In this document: positions 7,408 through 16,336 of the stretch, one piece after another
Position numbering within the stretch: the first letter of the stretch is position 1
Layout of the letters: the number at the start of each line of letters is the position of its first letter
Origin: JAAZBV01 sp964460435
GTDB taxonomy: Bacteria; Desulfobacterota; DSM-4660; Desulfatiglandales; HGW-15
Assembly: GCA_964460435.1 (NCBI GenBank)
Contig: CAYWRH010000026.1
Location: 1-34,191 of the forward strand
Reading direction: 5' to 3'
Length of the DNA: 34,191 nucleotides
Program-made: the position numbers and the translations under genes
Notes under the pieces: generated by a model
What the model saw: the letters and a program-made list of their open reading frames with translations, nothing else
The model's database searches: none
What the model was told of the DNA's origin: nothing

Positions 7408-9480
7408 TTAATAACTTTCAAAATCATTATCTAATGGGTCCTTATGATCATTCTCATCTCCCATATCAAGCATTAAACCTTTTTCTACAGGCTTTAGTTT
7501 ATCTTTTGTGCCAAGGAATTTATTTTCTTTCTTTTTTGCAGATATGCTCTTGTTTGTATTTATTTTATAGGCCCTTTGCGTGCCTGAAGAGGTTGAGTAA
7601 TTTCCAATATTGAAAAATTCGATAGATTCTTTCAATTGCTCCGCCTGAGAGGCCAGCTCTTCTGCTGTTGATGCCATTTCTTCAGATGCAGAGGCATTTT
7701 CCTGTATAACCTGATCCAGTTGTTGAAGCGCCTGATTGATCTGGTCAGCGCCAGTATTTTGCTCGTTTGATGAGGCGCTTATCTCTTGTACAAGTTCAGC
7801 TGTTTTGCGTATATCAGGAATAATTTTTTTGAACATTTCGCCGGCATTTACTGCTATTTCAACACTTGAAGTGGAAAGATTGCTTATCTCTCCTGCTGCT
7901 GCCTGGCTCTTTTCAGCTAGCTTACGCACAGCATCGGCGACAACAGCAAAACCCTTGCCATGCTCTCCTGCACGGGCTGCCTCAATGGCCGCATTCAGGG
8001 CAAGCATATTGGTCTGCCGGGCAATCTCTTCAATAATAGTAATTTTGTTTGATATCTGTTTCATTGCCTCAACAGTTTCCTCAACAGCTTTACCGCCTTT
8101 TTCCGCATCTTCAGCGGCTTGTGAGGATATCCTTTCTGTCTGCTGCGCATTATCTGAATTCTGTTTTATATTCGCCGACATCTCTTCCATTGAAGAAGAT
8201 GCCTGTTCTGCGGCTGCTGATTGCTCTGTAGCGCCCTGGGACATCTGTTCAGAAGATGAACTCAACTGCTGACTTCCGGAAGCGACATTATCCGCAGCAG
8301 ATTTCACATCCATCACCACATTTCTGAGTTTTTCTATCATGGTGTTCAATGATATGCCCAGTGCATCATCTTCTGAAAGTAATTTCACCTTGACATTAAG
8401 GTCTCCTCCTGCCATTTTTTCGGCAATATTCACGGTCCCCTTCAAAGATTCAACCATCTTTTTCATTGCGCTGAGCAATTGTGCCATCTCATCCTTTCCA
8501 TTCACCCGGATATTGTCAAGCAGTATGCCCTTTGACATATTTTCAGCCACATCCACGCCTATCGCCAGAGGGGCTGTTATTGAACGGGTTATGAAATAGG
8601 CAAAGACAATACCTGCAATAAGGGCAATAAGGAAGCCTATGAGTAGATTTGTGTTTGCATTTCCCATCTCATTATTCATTTTGATTTCCATTTCAGACAT
8701 CATTTCCATACAGATTGCTACAGCCTCTTCAGCGGCTTTTGCCATATCTGCCTCGACTTTATTAAGGGTTTCCATGCTTGATACAACTTGCAAGAAGGAG
8801 TCATTATATACTGTAAGCTTACCTTTGATATCATTCAGAGAGGTACTATTAGCGGGTGAACTCTCGATCATCTTTGTAATCAGATCATGCAGTTCCGGGA
8901 CCATTTTTTCTATTGTATCTGCATAGCTCTTATTACCATTTGTATAAAGGTAGTAGAGAAAGGCAATACGTATTTGAAGGAGCTGCTGTATTACTTTGTT
9001 TGTGTCAGTTACTACAGCCTGGGCGTTTTGATTGGAGGCCAAATTTTCAGCTTTTTCAATAACCGAAAGCGCATTGTTTGCTGCGGTTGTAACTGCATTA
9101 TCTTTTTTGCTGCTGGTTTCCTGATATTCCTTGAAAAAGGCATAATAAGCATCTACCTTGGTGTTGAATACCTTTCCCTTATCCAGATCGGCTTGCTCAG
9201 ACAATTTCCTTGCGACTTCATTTGATCTCTCTTTAATTATCTTAATATTCTCGTCAACTTTTTTTACCAGTTCACTATCTTTGTTTCTTATAAATCTGTT
9301 TACATGCAGCCTTGTTTCCAGCATATACTGTGTCAGCTCATTCATGTGGTCCGATATGTCAACCCGTTTGGCTACTCCTTTCATGCCAGCATATCCAATG
9401 TATGCCACCACAGCCATTAATATCAGGATAATTACAAACCCCCCTGTTATCTTTAACCCTATTTTGATGTTATTCAGCAT
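7408..9480 (-). CDS. Methyl-accepting chemotaxis protein with a large helical sensor domain
   Basis: A 690-residue transmembrane chemoreceptor. TM1 is about 13-32 and TM2 about 278-298. The 245-residue periplasmic part between them is predicted mostly helical and Met/Ala-rich, the size of a helical bimodular (HBM) sensor. Two HAMP units appear to follow (about 299-350 and 350-400). The signalling hairpin tip is canonical (RQTNMLALNAAIEAARAGE, then GKGFAVVADAVRKLAE, about 488-523). Methylation-type Glu/Gln/Ala runs lie near 417-440 and 597-615. A 60-residue hydrophilic tail ends in DFESY, which fits the aromatic CheR-tethering pentapeptide pattern x-[FWYH]-x-x-[FWYH]. The ATG has AAGGAG upstream. 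It is the only membrane receptor in the operon, so it is probably the main input to CheA here. Its ligand cannot be inferred. Confidence 0.95.
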   Translation of the reverse strand: MLNNIKIGLKITGGFVIILILMAVVAYIGYAGMKGVAKRVDISDHMNELTQYMLETRLHVNRFIRNKDSELVKKVDENIKIIKERSNEVARKLSEQADLDKGKVFNTKVDAYYAFFKEYQETSSKKDNAVTTAANNALSVIEKAENLASNQNAQAVVTDTNKVIQQLLQIRIAFLYYLYTNGNKSYADTIEKMVPELHDLITKMIESSPANSTSLNDIKGKLTVYNDSFLQVVSSMETLNKVEADMAKAAEEAVAICMEMMSEMEIKMNNEMGNANTNLLIGFLIALIAGIVFAYFITRSITAPLAIGVDVAENMSKGILLDNIRVNGKDEMAQLLSAMKKMVESLKGTVNIAEKMAGGDLNVKVKLLSEDDALGISLNTMIEKLRNVVMDVKSAADNVASGSQQLSSSSEQMSQGATEQSAAAEQASSSMEEMSANIKQNSDNAQQTERISSQAAEDAEKGGKAVEETVEAMKQISNKITIIEEIARQTNMLALNAAIEAARAGEHGKGFAVVADAVRKLAEKSQAAAGEISNLSTSSVEIAVNAGEMFKKIIPDIRKTAELVQEISASSNEQNTGADQINQALQQLDQVIQENASASEEMASTAEELASQAEQLKESIEFFNIGNYSTSSGTQRAYKINTNKSISAKKKENKFLGTKDKLKPVEKGLMLDMGDENDHKDPLDNDFESY

Positions 9481-9519
9481 AATTATGCTCCTTTCAATAA
9501 TTCTGTTATATGATTATGA

Positions 9520-10071
9520 TTAATTATTATTGTTTTCTTCATTATTTTTCCCCATACCCTCTTGAGATAAATCCTCAAACTGCCGGGTTTCTCCGGTTTC
9601 CTGAAGCATATAGCTCTCTCCGCGTGAAAACACTTTGTCGATATCAATTATTATAATGAATTTATCGTTTTTTTTACCCATGCCCCTTATAAACTCTGTA
9701 TTCAGTCTGGTTCCGATTTTAGGCGGAGGTTCAATAAAATCAGGTTCAATGGTCATAACCTCCTGCACAGAATCTGCAAGCGCCCCGATAAGGGTCTTTT
9801 CATTATCTATTGTTATATCCATTATTATGATACACCTGTTTACTGTATTTTCAGACGAAGGCAGATCAAATTTTATCCTCAGGTCTACTACCGGGACGAC
9901 ACCTCCCCTCAGGTTAATGATTCCTTTTACAAAGGCAGGCATTTTAGGCACCTTTGTTATTTCTGTATAATCCAATACCTCGCGCACCTGGGAAATATCA
10001 AAGGCATAGATTTCATTATCCAGTTTAAAAGACAGATACTTGTTTGTTTCTAATATCTCAGTTGCTGCCAT
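9520..10071 (-). CDS. cheW: Chemotaxis coupling protein CheW
   Basis: A 183-residue CheW, the SH3-like adaptor that joins receptors to CheA. The core reads YLSFKLDNEIYAFDI, VREVLDYTEITKVPKMP and FVKGIINLRGGVVPVVDLR, all family hallmarks. A hydrophilic C-terminal extension of about 25 residues (ending EENNNN) goes beyond the usual CheW length. The ATG has GGGAGG at good spacing. The gene lies between cheA (66 bases upstream in the transcript) and the MCP gene (39 bases downstream), so receptor, coupler and kinase come from one message. Confidence 0.95.
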   Translation of the reverse strand: MAATEILETNKYLSFKLDNEIYAFDISQVREVLDYTEITKVPKMPAFVKGIINLRGGVVPVVDLRIKFDLPSSENTVNRCIIIMDITIDNEKTLIGALADSVQEVMTIEPDFIEPPPKIGTRLNTEFIRGMGKKNDKFIIIIDIDKVFSRGESYMLQETGETRQFEDLSQEGMGKNNEENNNN

Positions 10072-10137
10072 ATAATTATCCTCCCTATCAAACTGCTAAG
10101 TTGTTGACGAAATTTATTCTTAATTTTTGCTATTTTT

Positions 10138-12237
10138 CTAGTGTCCCTTAAATAACATCAGGGCATTAACATCAAGGATAAGGGCAATTTTGCCATCTCC
10201 AAGGATAGTCGCGCCTGATACCTCTCTTACATATTTGAAAGCAGGGCCAAGAGCCTTTATTACAGTCTGATGGCCTCCTATAACCTTATCAACAACAAAC
10301 CCTATCCTTTTATCCTGGACATCCGTGATTACTATATGTTCAAGATTAGGTCTTTTCCCTTCAATATGAAGATGATCTCTGAGTCGTATATAAGGTACAA
10401 TTTCGCCTCTTACATTAAGGAGGTTTGTGCCGTTAGACTGATCTGAATTTTCTTGTGTGAGTTCAACACATTCTTCAACAGTAGCGAGGGGAAGAATATA
10501 ACTGGTATCAGCTATTGATACCAGTAACCCATTTATAATAGCAAGAGTTAAAGGAAGTTTAAGCGTTATCATTGTGCCTTTACCGTGAGAGCTGTCAAGC
10601 TCGATGGATCCCCTCAGTGATCCAATCGTTCTTTTTACAACATCCATGCCGACACCTCTGCCAGAGATATTTGTAACAGTGGTTGCAGTTGAAAACCCTG
10701 GAGTAAAAATTAATTCGTAGATTTGCTTTTCATTAAGAGTTGCTTCTCTTTGTATAATCCCCTTTTCGATAGCTTTTTCTCGTATCGCATCAGCATTAAG
10801 TCCAGCTCCATCATCTTTTATTGTGATTACAACATAGGCTCCTTTGTGCGCTGCTGACAGAGAAATAGTTCCAGTCTCAGGTTTGCCGTTTTCTTTGCGG
10901 ACAGAGGGTGTTTCTATGCCATGATCAATACAATTTCTTATAAGATGAACAAGCGGATCATCAAGCCTGTCAATGACTGTCTTGTCCAGTTCGGTCTCAG
11001 CTCCTTCAGTCAGTAGATTAATGCTTTTGCCCAGATCTGATGAAAGATCTCTGACCAGACGTTTGAATTTGCTGAATATTGTCCCTATTGGCATCATGCG
11101 GATATCCATTGTATTATCTCTGAGCTCAGTGGTAAGCTTTTCCACCTCTTCAGCTATTGATAAAAGTTCTGGATGATCCATGATAGATGAAAACTGAGAT
11201 AGTCTGGCCTGCACAGTAACAAGTTCACCTACAAGATCAACAAGACTGTCCAGTTTTTCCGATGCAACCCTCAGACTGGATGACTTTATTTCCTCCCTGT
11301 GCTTTTCCCTGGATTTTTTAATCTGGGTCTGTTCCGCAAGGGCGGTTTCAATGGTGTCGCAATCTACCTTGTTTTTTTCAACAAGGAGTTCTCCGAGACG
11401 TTTTTGATCGTTCAGGGTATTTTTTATCTCTTCTTCAGATATTACCTGCCTTTCCACAAGTATCTCGCCAATCTTTTTTATATCTTTATCCTCATCAATT
11501 TCGGTCAATTCATCAACGATATCGATTTTGAGTTCACAATTATCTTCAACGAAAATAAATACATCTTTAATATCATCAGGCGTTCGAATGGTTGTGAGGA
11601 TTATATCCCATGATAAATAGCATTCATCAGGGATTAAAACATCAATGGAGGGTATATTTTTATAGTGAAGGATAATCTTATGATCCCCAAAGCCTTTTAA
11701 CTCCTCAATCAGTAAGCCGGGGTCAATTCCTGCCTTAAAAATATCCTTGCCGGGCTTGAATGTTATACGGTATATAAATTCTTTGGATGAATATTTGGAG
11801 AGAGCCTCTTCCTGTTCTTTTTCCGATTCATTCAGGGTATTTTTGTCATCATCTAATATAATCAGGTTGTTCAGTTGAGATAATAGGGCCTCTTCCTGAT
11901 CAGGGAATATTTCACCAATGCCAGAGGCGGAATCAAGTATTGACTTGATATGATCTTTTGATTGGAGAATGAGATTTATTAAATTTTTATTTATTGTAAG
12001 TCTCCCCTCTCTCAACGTATCAAGGACAGTTTCAAGTGTATGGGTAAACTGTGCCACCCTGGTAAACCCGAGCATTCCTCCTGACCCCTTAATGGTATGC
12101 ACTGCCCTGAAAATCCTGTTAATAGCCTCCTTGTCGTCAGGGTTCTCTTCAATTTCAAGCACTGCTTCTTCTATTTCAAGAAGCAGTTCATCAGCTTCCT
12201 GCCGAAAAATATCATTGAAATTCGATGTTTCTTTCAT
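10138..12237 (-). CDS. cheA: Chemotaxis histidine kinase CheA with MshEN-like repeats
   Basis: A 699-residue CheA. The P1 phosphotransfer domain (1-110) carries His47 in AVHTIKGSGG. Residues about 150-245 may be a diverged response-regulator-docking region. Residues 255-278 and 280-303 form two similar 24-residue units starting KIGEILVE and RLGELLVE and each ending in Q; they resemble the tandem motif of MshEN/GspE N-terminal domains. P3 dimerisation helices follow from about 320 (LRVASEKLDSLVDLVGELV). The ATPase domain shows LVHLIRNCIDHGIE, DDGAGL and GRGVGMDVV. The CheW-like P5 domain covers about 565-699. It phosphorylates CheY and CheB. The ATG follows AAGGTG. All catalytic boxes are intact. 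Confidence 0.96.
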   Translation of the reverse strand: MKETSNFNDIFRQEADELLLEIEEAVLEIEENPDDKEAINRIFRAVHTIKGSGGMLGFTRVAQFTHTLETVLDTLREGRLTINKNLINLILQSKDHIKSILDSASGIGEIFPDQEEALLSQLNNLIILDDDKNTLNESEKEQEEALSKYSSKEFIYRITFKPGKDIFKAGIDPGLLIEELKGFGDHKIILHYKNIPSIDVLIPDECYLSWDIILTTIRTPDDIKDVFIFVEDNCELKIDIVDELTEIDEDKDIKKIGEILVERQVISEEEIKNTLNDQKRLGELLVEKNKVDCDTIETALAEQTQIKKSREKHREEIKSSSLRVASEKLDSLVDLVGELVTVQARLSQFSSIMDHPELLSIAEEVEKLTTELRDNTMDIRMMPIGTIFSKFKRLVRDLSSDLGKSINLLTEGAETELDKTVIDRLDDPLVHLIRNCIDHGIETPSVRKENGKPETGTISLSAAHKGAYVVITIKDDGAGLNADAIREKAIEKGIIQREATLNEKQIYELIFTPGFSTATTVTNISGRGVGMDVVKRTIGSLRGSIELDSSHGKGTMITLKLPLTLAIINGLLVSIADTSYILPLATVEECVELTQENSDQSNGTNLLNVRGEIVPYIRLRDHLHIEGKRPNLEHIVITDVQDKRIGFVVDKVIGGHQTVIKALGPAFKYVREVSGATILGDGKIALILDVNALMLFKGH

Positions 12238-12294
12238 ATTTTCACCTTTTACTGTACATGAGACCAGTGAACCACAAGTTTATAAATTTTGATA

Positions 12295-12663
12295 TCATCT
12301 AAGTACCTTCTTGATTACTGCCAGAAGCTGCTCAGGTTGAAATGGTTTTACTATCCATCCTGTTGCGCCTGCGGCCTTGCCTGCCTGTTTTTTATTATCC
12401 TGTGATTCGGTAGTTAGCATCACTATAGGTATATATTTATATTTTGGCATGGTACGCGCCTGTTTAATAAGTTCTATGCCATCCATGTTTGGCATGTTGA
12501 GATCAGTGATTATCATATCTATACCTGAATTCTTGAGAAGATGGCTGACTGCATCCTGTCCATCTACAGCCTCAATGACTTCGAATCCTGCATCCTTTAA
12601 GATGAATCCAACCATCTGCCGTATGCTGGTTGAGTCATCTACTGCCATTATTACTTTTGACAT
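12295..12663 (-). CDS. cheY: CheY-type single-domain response regulator
   Basis: A 122-residue stand-alone receiver domain. The acidic pair is in AVDDSTSIRQ, the phospho-acceptor is Asp54 (IITDLNMPNMDG), the switch Thr is in VMLTTE and the conserved Lys is in WIVKPF. I start at the second ATG (12663), which has GGAG six bases upstream; the ATG at 12675 overlaps the ribosome site itself and would add only four residues. The stop codon of the STAS gene lies just upstream, so the two are closely coupled. The sequence (MSKVIMAVDDSTSIRQMV) is of the type common next to CheA in proteobacterial Che clusters. No other free CheY is present in this cluster. Confidence 0.94.
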   Translation of the reverse strand: MSKVIMAVDDSTSIRQMVGFILKDAGFEVIEAVDGQDAVSHLLKNSGIDMIITDLNMPNMDGIELIKQARTMPKYKYIPIVMLTTESQDNKKQAGKAAGATGWIVKPFQPEQLLAVIKKVLR

Positions 12664-12676
12664 CTGTTTCTCCATT

Positions 12677-12952
12677 TTATTTTAAAAATTCATCCCATGT
12701 CGTTGATATCCTGTTGAGTGCTTCATAGACAGCTATAGAAGGATTTGTAATTGATATCTCTTTATTTTTTTCAAGACAGCTCTTTTTCAGCGAGTAGAGC
12801 AATTGTACACCCGAAGTGTCACAATCTGTTATACTGTTCAAATCGATGTCAATCCTGTCGGAATTGAATAATGCTTCCTGGAATTTAACATGTAATTCTG
12901 AAATGTTATACACTGTCAGAGATGATCCAATTTCTATTTTATTATTGCTCAT
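12677..12952 (-). CDS. STAS-domain protein
   Basis: A 91-residue protein consisting of a single STAS domain, the fold of anti-sigma-factor antagonists such as SpoIIAA. The motif DCDTSGVQLL holds the Ser/Thr positions that are phosphorylated or bound in the family. STAS-only proteins next to cheY and cheA occur in many Che clusters, where they are thought to bind partner proteins, but no function is established for this one. No anti-sigma kinase of the SpoIIAB/RsbW type is visible in the window. GGGAG precedes the ATG. It sits between the soluble receptor-like gene (38 bases upstream) and cheY. Confidence 0.9.
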   Translation of the reverse strand: MSNNKIEIGSSLTVYNISELHVKFQEALFNSDRIDIDLNSITDCDTSGVQLLYSLKKSCLEKNKEISITNPSIAVYEALNRISTTWDEFLK

Positions 12953-12990
12953 ATTTCTTTCTCCCTATGCTATGACTTATAGTTTATGAA

Positions 12991-14808
12991 TCAGAAGAGT
13001 TCTACATTATCAGCTATATAGTCAGTGCCATCCTCTTTTATAGAATCAGTGTTTTCACTTTGAGGGTCTTGAGTTTCATATTTTTGTGAATTATCTTCCC
13101 CAAGCGCCCTTTTATGGATTCCTCTTTCAATTTCCATGGTATATCTGTTCCTCAAGTGTTCCAGTTCACCGGAAGTGAGACTCTCTTCAGTCATGAAAGG
13201 TGAAATACTTTCCATCATCCTGGAAATCACATCCTTTTGACAGGCAAGTGAGTTCTCTATTTTATTAAAAAAAGCAATATCTGACTCAAGAAGGGCAATT
13301 TTATTTTTAAGATCTCTTGATCGTTCAATAGTTAAATTTGATTTGGCAAGATAATCTGCATATACCTCTGAAATCATTTCAATAGCCGATGAACTTTTTC
13401 CTTCTGCCTGGCTATCATCAATGCATATTTCATCCTGAATTGAAACGCCTGACAGGTTAGAAGATAGATCCTCTATAGCCTTGAGGATCTCTACAACATC
13501 AAGCACAAATTCATTTGATTCAAGAGAGACCTCGGTGACATCTTCTGCAAGCACTGAAAGGGTCTTGCCGTTGGAACCGAGCCGTTTCGACATGATAAGG
13601 GCGTTTATTGCCTTAATATGCAGATCAGTGCTTATATCATTCATCTGGTTTAGCTGGCCTGCCATATGCTTGGCTGTTACAGCAGATTGCCTGAAATTGT
13701 AATCAATCATCTCTGCTATTTCTTTGCCCTGCAGCATAATTTTATCGAGATGATCAAGGCCTGTAGTAAGCTTTTGAAAAGGGTTTGTATTTATGCCATG
13801 TTGATCCGTGCTTTGGCATAATTCATTCATTTCATAAACCAGGCTTTGTATTTCATTATCTATTTCAGCGAAAGATTGTTGAATTTTTATACATGAACTA
13901 TTTATTTCTTTGATTACCTGGTTTATTTGTTCAGCCTGTAAAGTTAATAAACTGTAGATTTTTGCAAGGTTGTTGCCCTGATTTTCAGGAAAACCTGTCT
14001 CTCCATTTTTATCTTTATCTAAAAGCTGCCCTATTTCGCCAAGGGATTGAATTATATGTTCTATCTGCTGACGGGTAATATCATGAAACTGAATAGCGAC
14101 CACAATATTTCCAACAAGAGAATATAGATTTTTTGAGTGTATTTCTGCGTTCCTCATGGCATTGAGAGATATATTCACCAGATTCTCAATCTCATGAATA
14201 TTATCTTCAACCGAATTATGCGCATTATTTGCAATAGTCTTCAGGCGGTCTTTTTTTTCTTCAAAAACCGTGAAATCGGAAATTTCTTCAGATTTTGCAT
14301 TTCTTGCATCTTCCCATATTTTTACTGATATGGCATTGACCTTGTCAGCAAGCTGTCTTATCTCCTGGACAAAAAAGCTGAACATCTCTTCGCATTCACG
14401 GTTTCTGCTGCTTTCAATAGCAATATGAAGGGCTACAGTATTTAATTTTTTAGCTATATTTTTAATAATGGGGCACATGTCATGGAGGCGTTTTATATTT
14501 GTTGAATATTTTTCAACCCTTGGCAGTATCTTTTCCACATCTTCCTGACAGACATGCAACCTTAAGAGAGATTCTTTTGTGTACATTTCTATATTGCCAA
14601 GCATATTGTCATTGGATGAACCATCAAGAAGCATTGCTATTTCCCTGATAAGCCCTGTAAGACCTTTTGCATCCGAGTATATTTTCTGGAGATTATTGCC
14701 AAGTTTAATGAACTCGTGCTCACTTTCTATGGATATTTTTTCAAGAAGAGTTGTAATTTCAGGGGCTTTAGCTAAAGTATCATTGATTATCCGGGATAGT
14801 TCATTCAT
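12991..14808 (-). CDS. Soluble receptor-like coiled-coil protein with a CheZ-like D-x3-Q motif
   Basis: A 605-residue, mostly helical protein with no membrane segment or signal peptide. Two regions look like worn copies of the MCP hairpin tip: 122-155 (LNTVALHIAIESS, then FVQEIRQLADKV) and 396-425 (LHIKAINALIMSKRL, then LSVLAEDV). Between them, residues 237-251 read VAIQFHDITRQQIEH, with Asp243 and Gln247 in the same spacing as the catalytic Asp143 and Gln147 of E. coli CheZ. The C-terminus is acidic and ends DNVELF. Annotation pipelines would call it an MCP; I think it is a cytoplasmic coupling or phosphatase protein of this Che system. It is the second gene of the operon, after the sigma-54 regulator. 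Function is inferred, not shown. Confidence 0.8.
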   Translation of the reverse strand: MNELSRIINDTLAKAPEITTLLEKISIESEHEFIKLGNNLQKIYSDAKGLTGLIREIAMLLDGSSNDNMLGNIEMYTKESLLRLHVCQEDVEKILPRVEKYSTNIKRLHDMCPIIKNIAKKLNTVALHIAIESSRNRECEEMFSFFVQEIRQLADKVNAISVKIWEDARNAKSEEISDFTVFEEKKDRLKTIANNAHNSVEDNIHEIENLVNISLNAMRNAEIHSKNLYSLVGNIVVAIQFHDITRQQIEHIIQSLGEIGQLLDKDKNGETGFPENQGNNLAKIYSLLTLQAEQINQVIKEINSSCIKIQQSFAEIDNEIQSLVYEMNELCQSTDQHGINTNPFQKLTTGLDHLDKIMLQGKEIAEMIDYNFRQSAVTAKHMAGQLNQMNDISTDLHIKAINALIMSKRLGSNGKTLSVLAEDVTEVSLESNEFVLDVVEILKAIEDLSSNLSGVSIQDEICIDDSQAEGKSSSAIEMISEVYADYLAKSNLTIERSRDLKNKIALLESDIAFFNKIENSLACQKDVISRMMESISPFMTEESLTSGELEHLRNRYTMEIERGIHKRALGEDNSQKYETQDPQSENTDSIKEDGTDYIADNVELF

Positions 14809-14870
14809 TCTCTTTCAATCCTTTAAGATATTCTTCTATTTTATAAATAATAAAAGTTGAAGAAAACATC

Positions 14871-16289
14871 TCAATATGCCCGGGAAATGCCGTAGTTCTT
14901 CATCAGCCCGTATAGTCTGGCCCTGCCAAGCCCGGCGATCCTGCATGCCTCCCTTATGTCACCATTTGTGACAGAAAGCAGTTCCCTGATATATTTTTTC
15001 TCATTCTCACAGATGACTGTTTCCCTGAATTCCTTGATTGTTGGGAGAATCTGTGACAATGCCGTGCTTATTTTACTGTCACTGGCTTTTTGATCCTGAT
15101 CCATGTGATCGGTGATAGTTGACCGGGCAAGGTTAATGCGGATCTGCTCAGAAAGATGTTTAGGAAAAAGGGTTGGTTCGTATCTTGCCTTGCTTATGGC
15201 CCCTTCAAGCGCATTGACCAGTTCACGCACATTTCCAGGCCAGTTATATGCCTCAAGGGTCTTAATGAATTCAGGTGAATAACCCTTTATGCCTATCCTT
15301 TCACGCTCACATGCCTTGGTGATAATATTCAGTGAAAGCTCTTTTATATCCTGTACCCTTTCTCTAAGGGGTGGAAGCGATATGGTTAAAGACTGGATGC
15401 GGAACAGGAGATCCTGCCTGAACCTCTCTTCTCTTATCATCTGTTCAAGGTTACGGTTTGTTGCAGCTATAAGCCTGAAATCACTTTTAAGCTCCTCCTT
15501 GCCGCCGACCGGTCTGAATCTCTTCTCCTGTAATACCCTTAAGAATGCCTTCTGCACTGACATGGGGAGTTCGCCTATTTCATCCAGGAACAGGGTGCCT
15601 TTATCAGCCTGTTTTATTAGTCCCTCCCTGTCACGGTCTGCACCGGTAAATGCCCCTTTAACATGGCCGAAAAGGGTGCTCTCAACAAGGGTTTCAGGAA
15701 GGGCGGCGCAATCCACAATAACAAAATTATTCTCCTTTCTATTGCTGTTATCATGTATGGCAGATGCAAACAGCTCCTTGCCTGTGCCCGTTTCGCCGGT
15801 AATAAGGACATTCACATCACTCATTGCGGCCTGGGCCACCTGGTCAAGGCAGTATCTTATCTTTGCGCTTTCGCCTATTATGCCTTCTCTTTTTAGAACA
15901 ATAGAATTGCTGACAGCCCTCTTCTCATTCCTGTACTGGAGCGCCCTCACAATGGGAAGTGTTATGCCGTCAATTGAAAGGGGTTTTTCTATGTAATCCC
16001 ATGCCCCGTTTTTTATGGCGAGTTCTGCGCCATCAGGGTCTCCTTCACCTGTAATAATAATTACCTCAGGAATTGAAGGTGTGCTCTTCAGTTTTGGGAG
16101 CAGGCTTAAGCCGTTTCCATCTGGCAGGTTGACGTCAAGGAGCACGACATCATATGAATCTGCAATTGCCTTTTTATGGCCATCTAAAAGCGAATATGCA
16201 TAGTTTGATTCATGCCCTATTTTTTCTATAACAGCCTGTAATAATATGCAAATTTCCCTATCATCGTCTATTATCAGTATTTTTGCCAT
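14871..16289 (-). CDS. Sigma-54-dependent response regulator (NtrC family)
   Basis: A 472-residue activator. The receiver domain (1-120) has phospho-acceptor Asp52 (LLDVNLPDGNG). The AAA+ domain (about 135-370) has Walker A GETGTGKE (165-172), the sigma-54 contact loop GAFTGA (212-217), Walker B GTLFLDEIGE and the sensor motif NWPGNVRELVNALE. A Fis-type helix-turn-helix lies at the end (GDIREACRIAGLGRARLYGLM). All residues needed for ATP hydrolysis and sigma-54 contact are present. It is the first gene of the che run and is itself preceded by a sigma-54-type promoter, so autoregulation is possible. CheA or the hybrid kinase of the same operon could phosphorylate it; which one does is unknown. 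The ribosome site before the ATG is weak. Confidence 0.93.
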   Translation of the reverse strand: MAKILIIDDDREICILLQAVIEKIGHESNYAYSLLDGHKKAIADSYDVVLLDVNLPDGNGLSLLPKLKSTPSIPEVIIITGEGDPDGAELAIKNGAWDYIEKPLSIDGITLPIVRALQYRNEKRAVSNSIVLKREGIIGESAKIRYCLDQVAQAAMSDVNVLITGETGTGKELFASAIHDNSNRKENNFVIVDCAALPETLVESTLFGHVKGAFTGADRDREGLIKQADKGTLFLDEIGELPMSVQKAFLRVLQEKRFRPVGGKEELKSDFRLIAATNRNLEQMIREERFRQDLLFRIQSLTISLPPLRERVQDIKELSLNIITKACERERIGIKGYSPEFIKTLEAYNWPGNVRELVNALEGAISKARYEPTLFPKHLSEQIRINLARSTITDHMDQDQKASDSKISTALSQILPTIKEFRETVICENEKKYIRELLSVTNGDIREACRIAGLGRARLYGLMKNYGISRAY

Positions 16290-16336
16290 AACATCTAATC
16301 TGTTTTAGGTTATCGATTCTGAATAAAAGGGCTTTC

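Noticed and set aside
7736..8272. Plus-strand open frame of 178 codons inside the MCP gene
   Set aside because: It is antisense to the conserved signalling domain; its Ser/Ala-rich product is the usual shadow of Gln/Glu/Ala coiled-coil codons.
15289..15996. Plus-strand open frame of 235 codons inside the sigma-54 regulator gene
   Set aside because: It is antisense to the AAA+ domain with all its motifs intact; no independent coding evidence.
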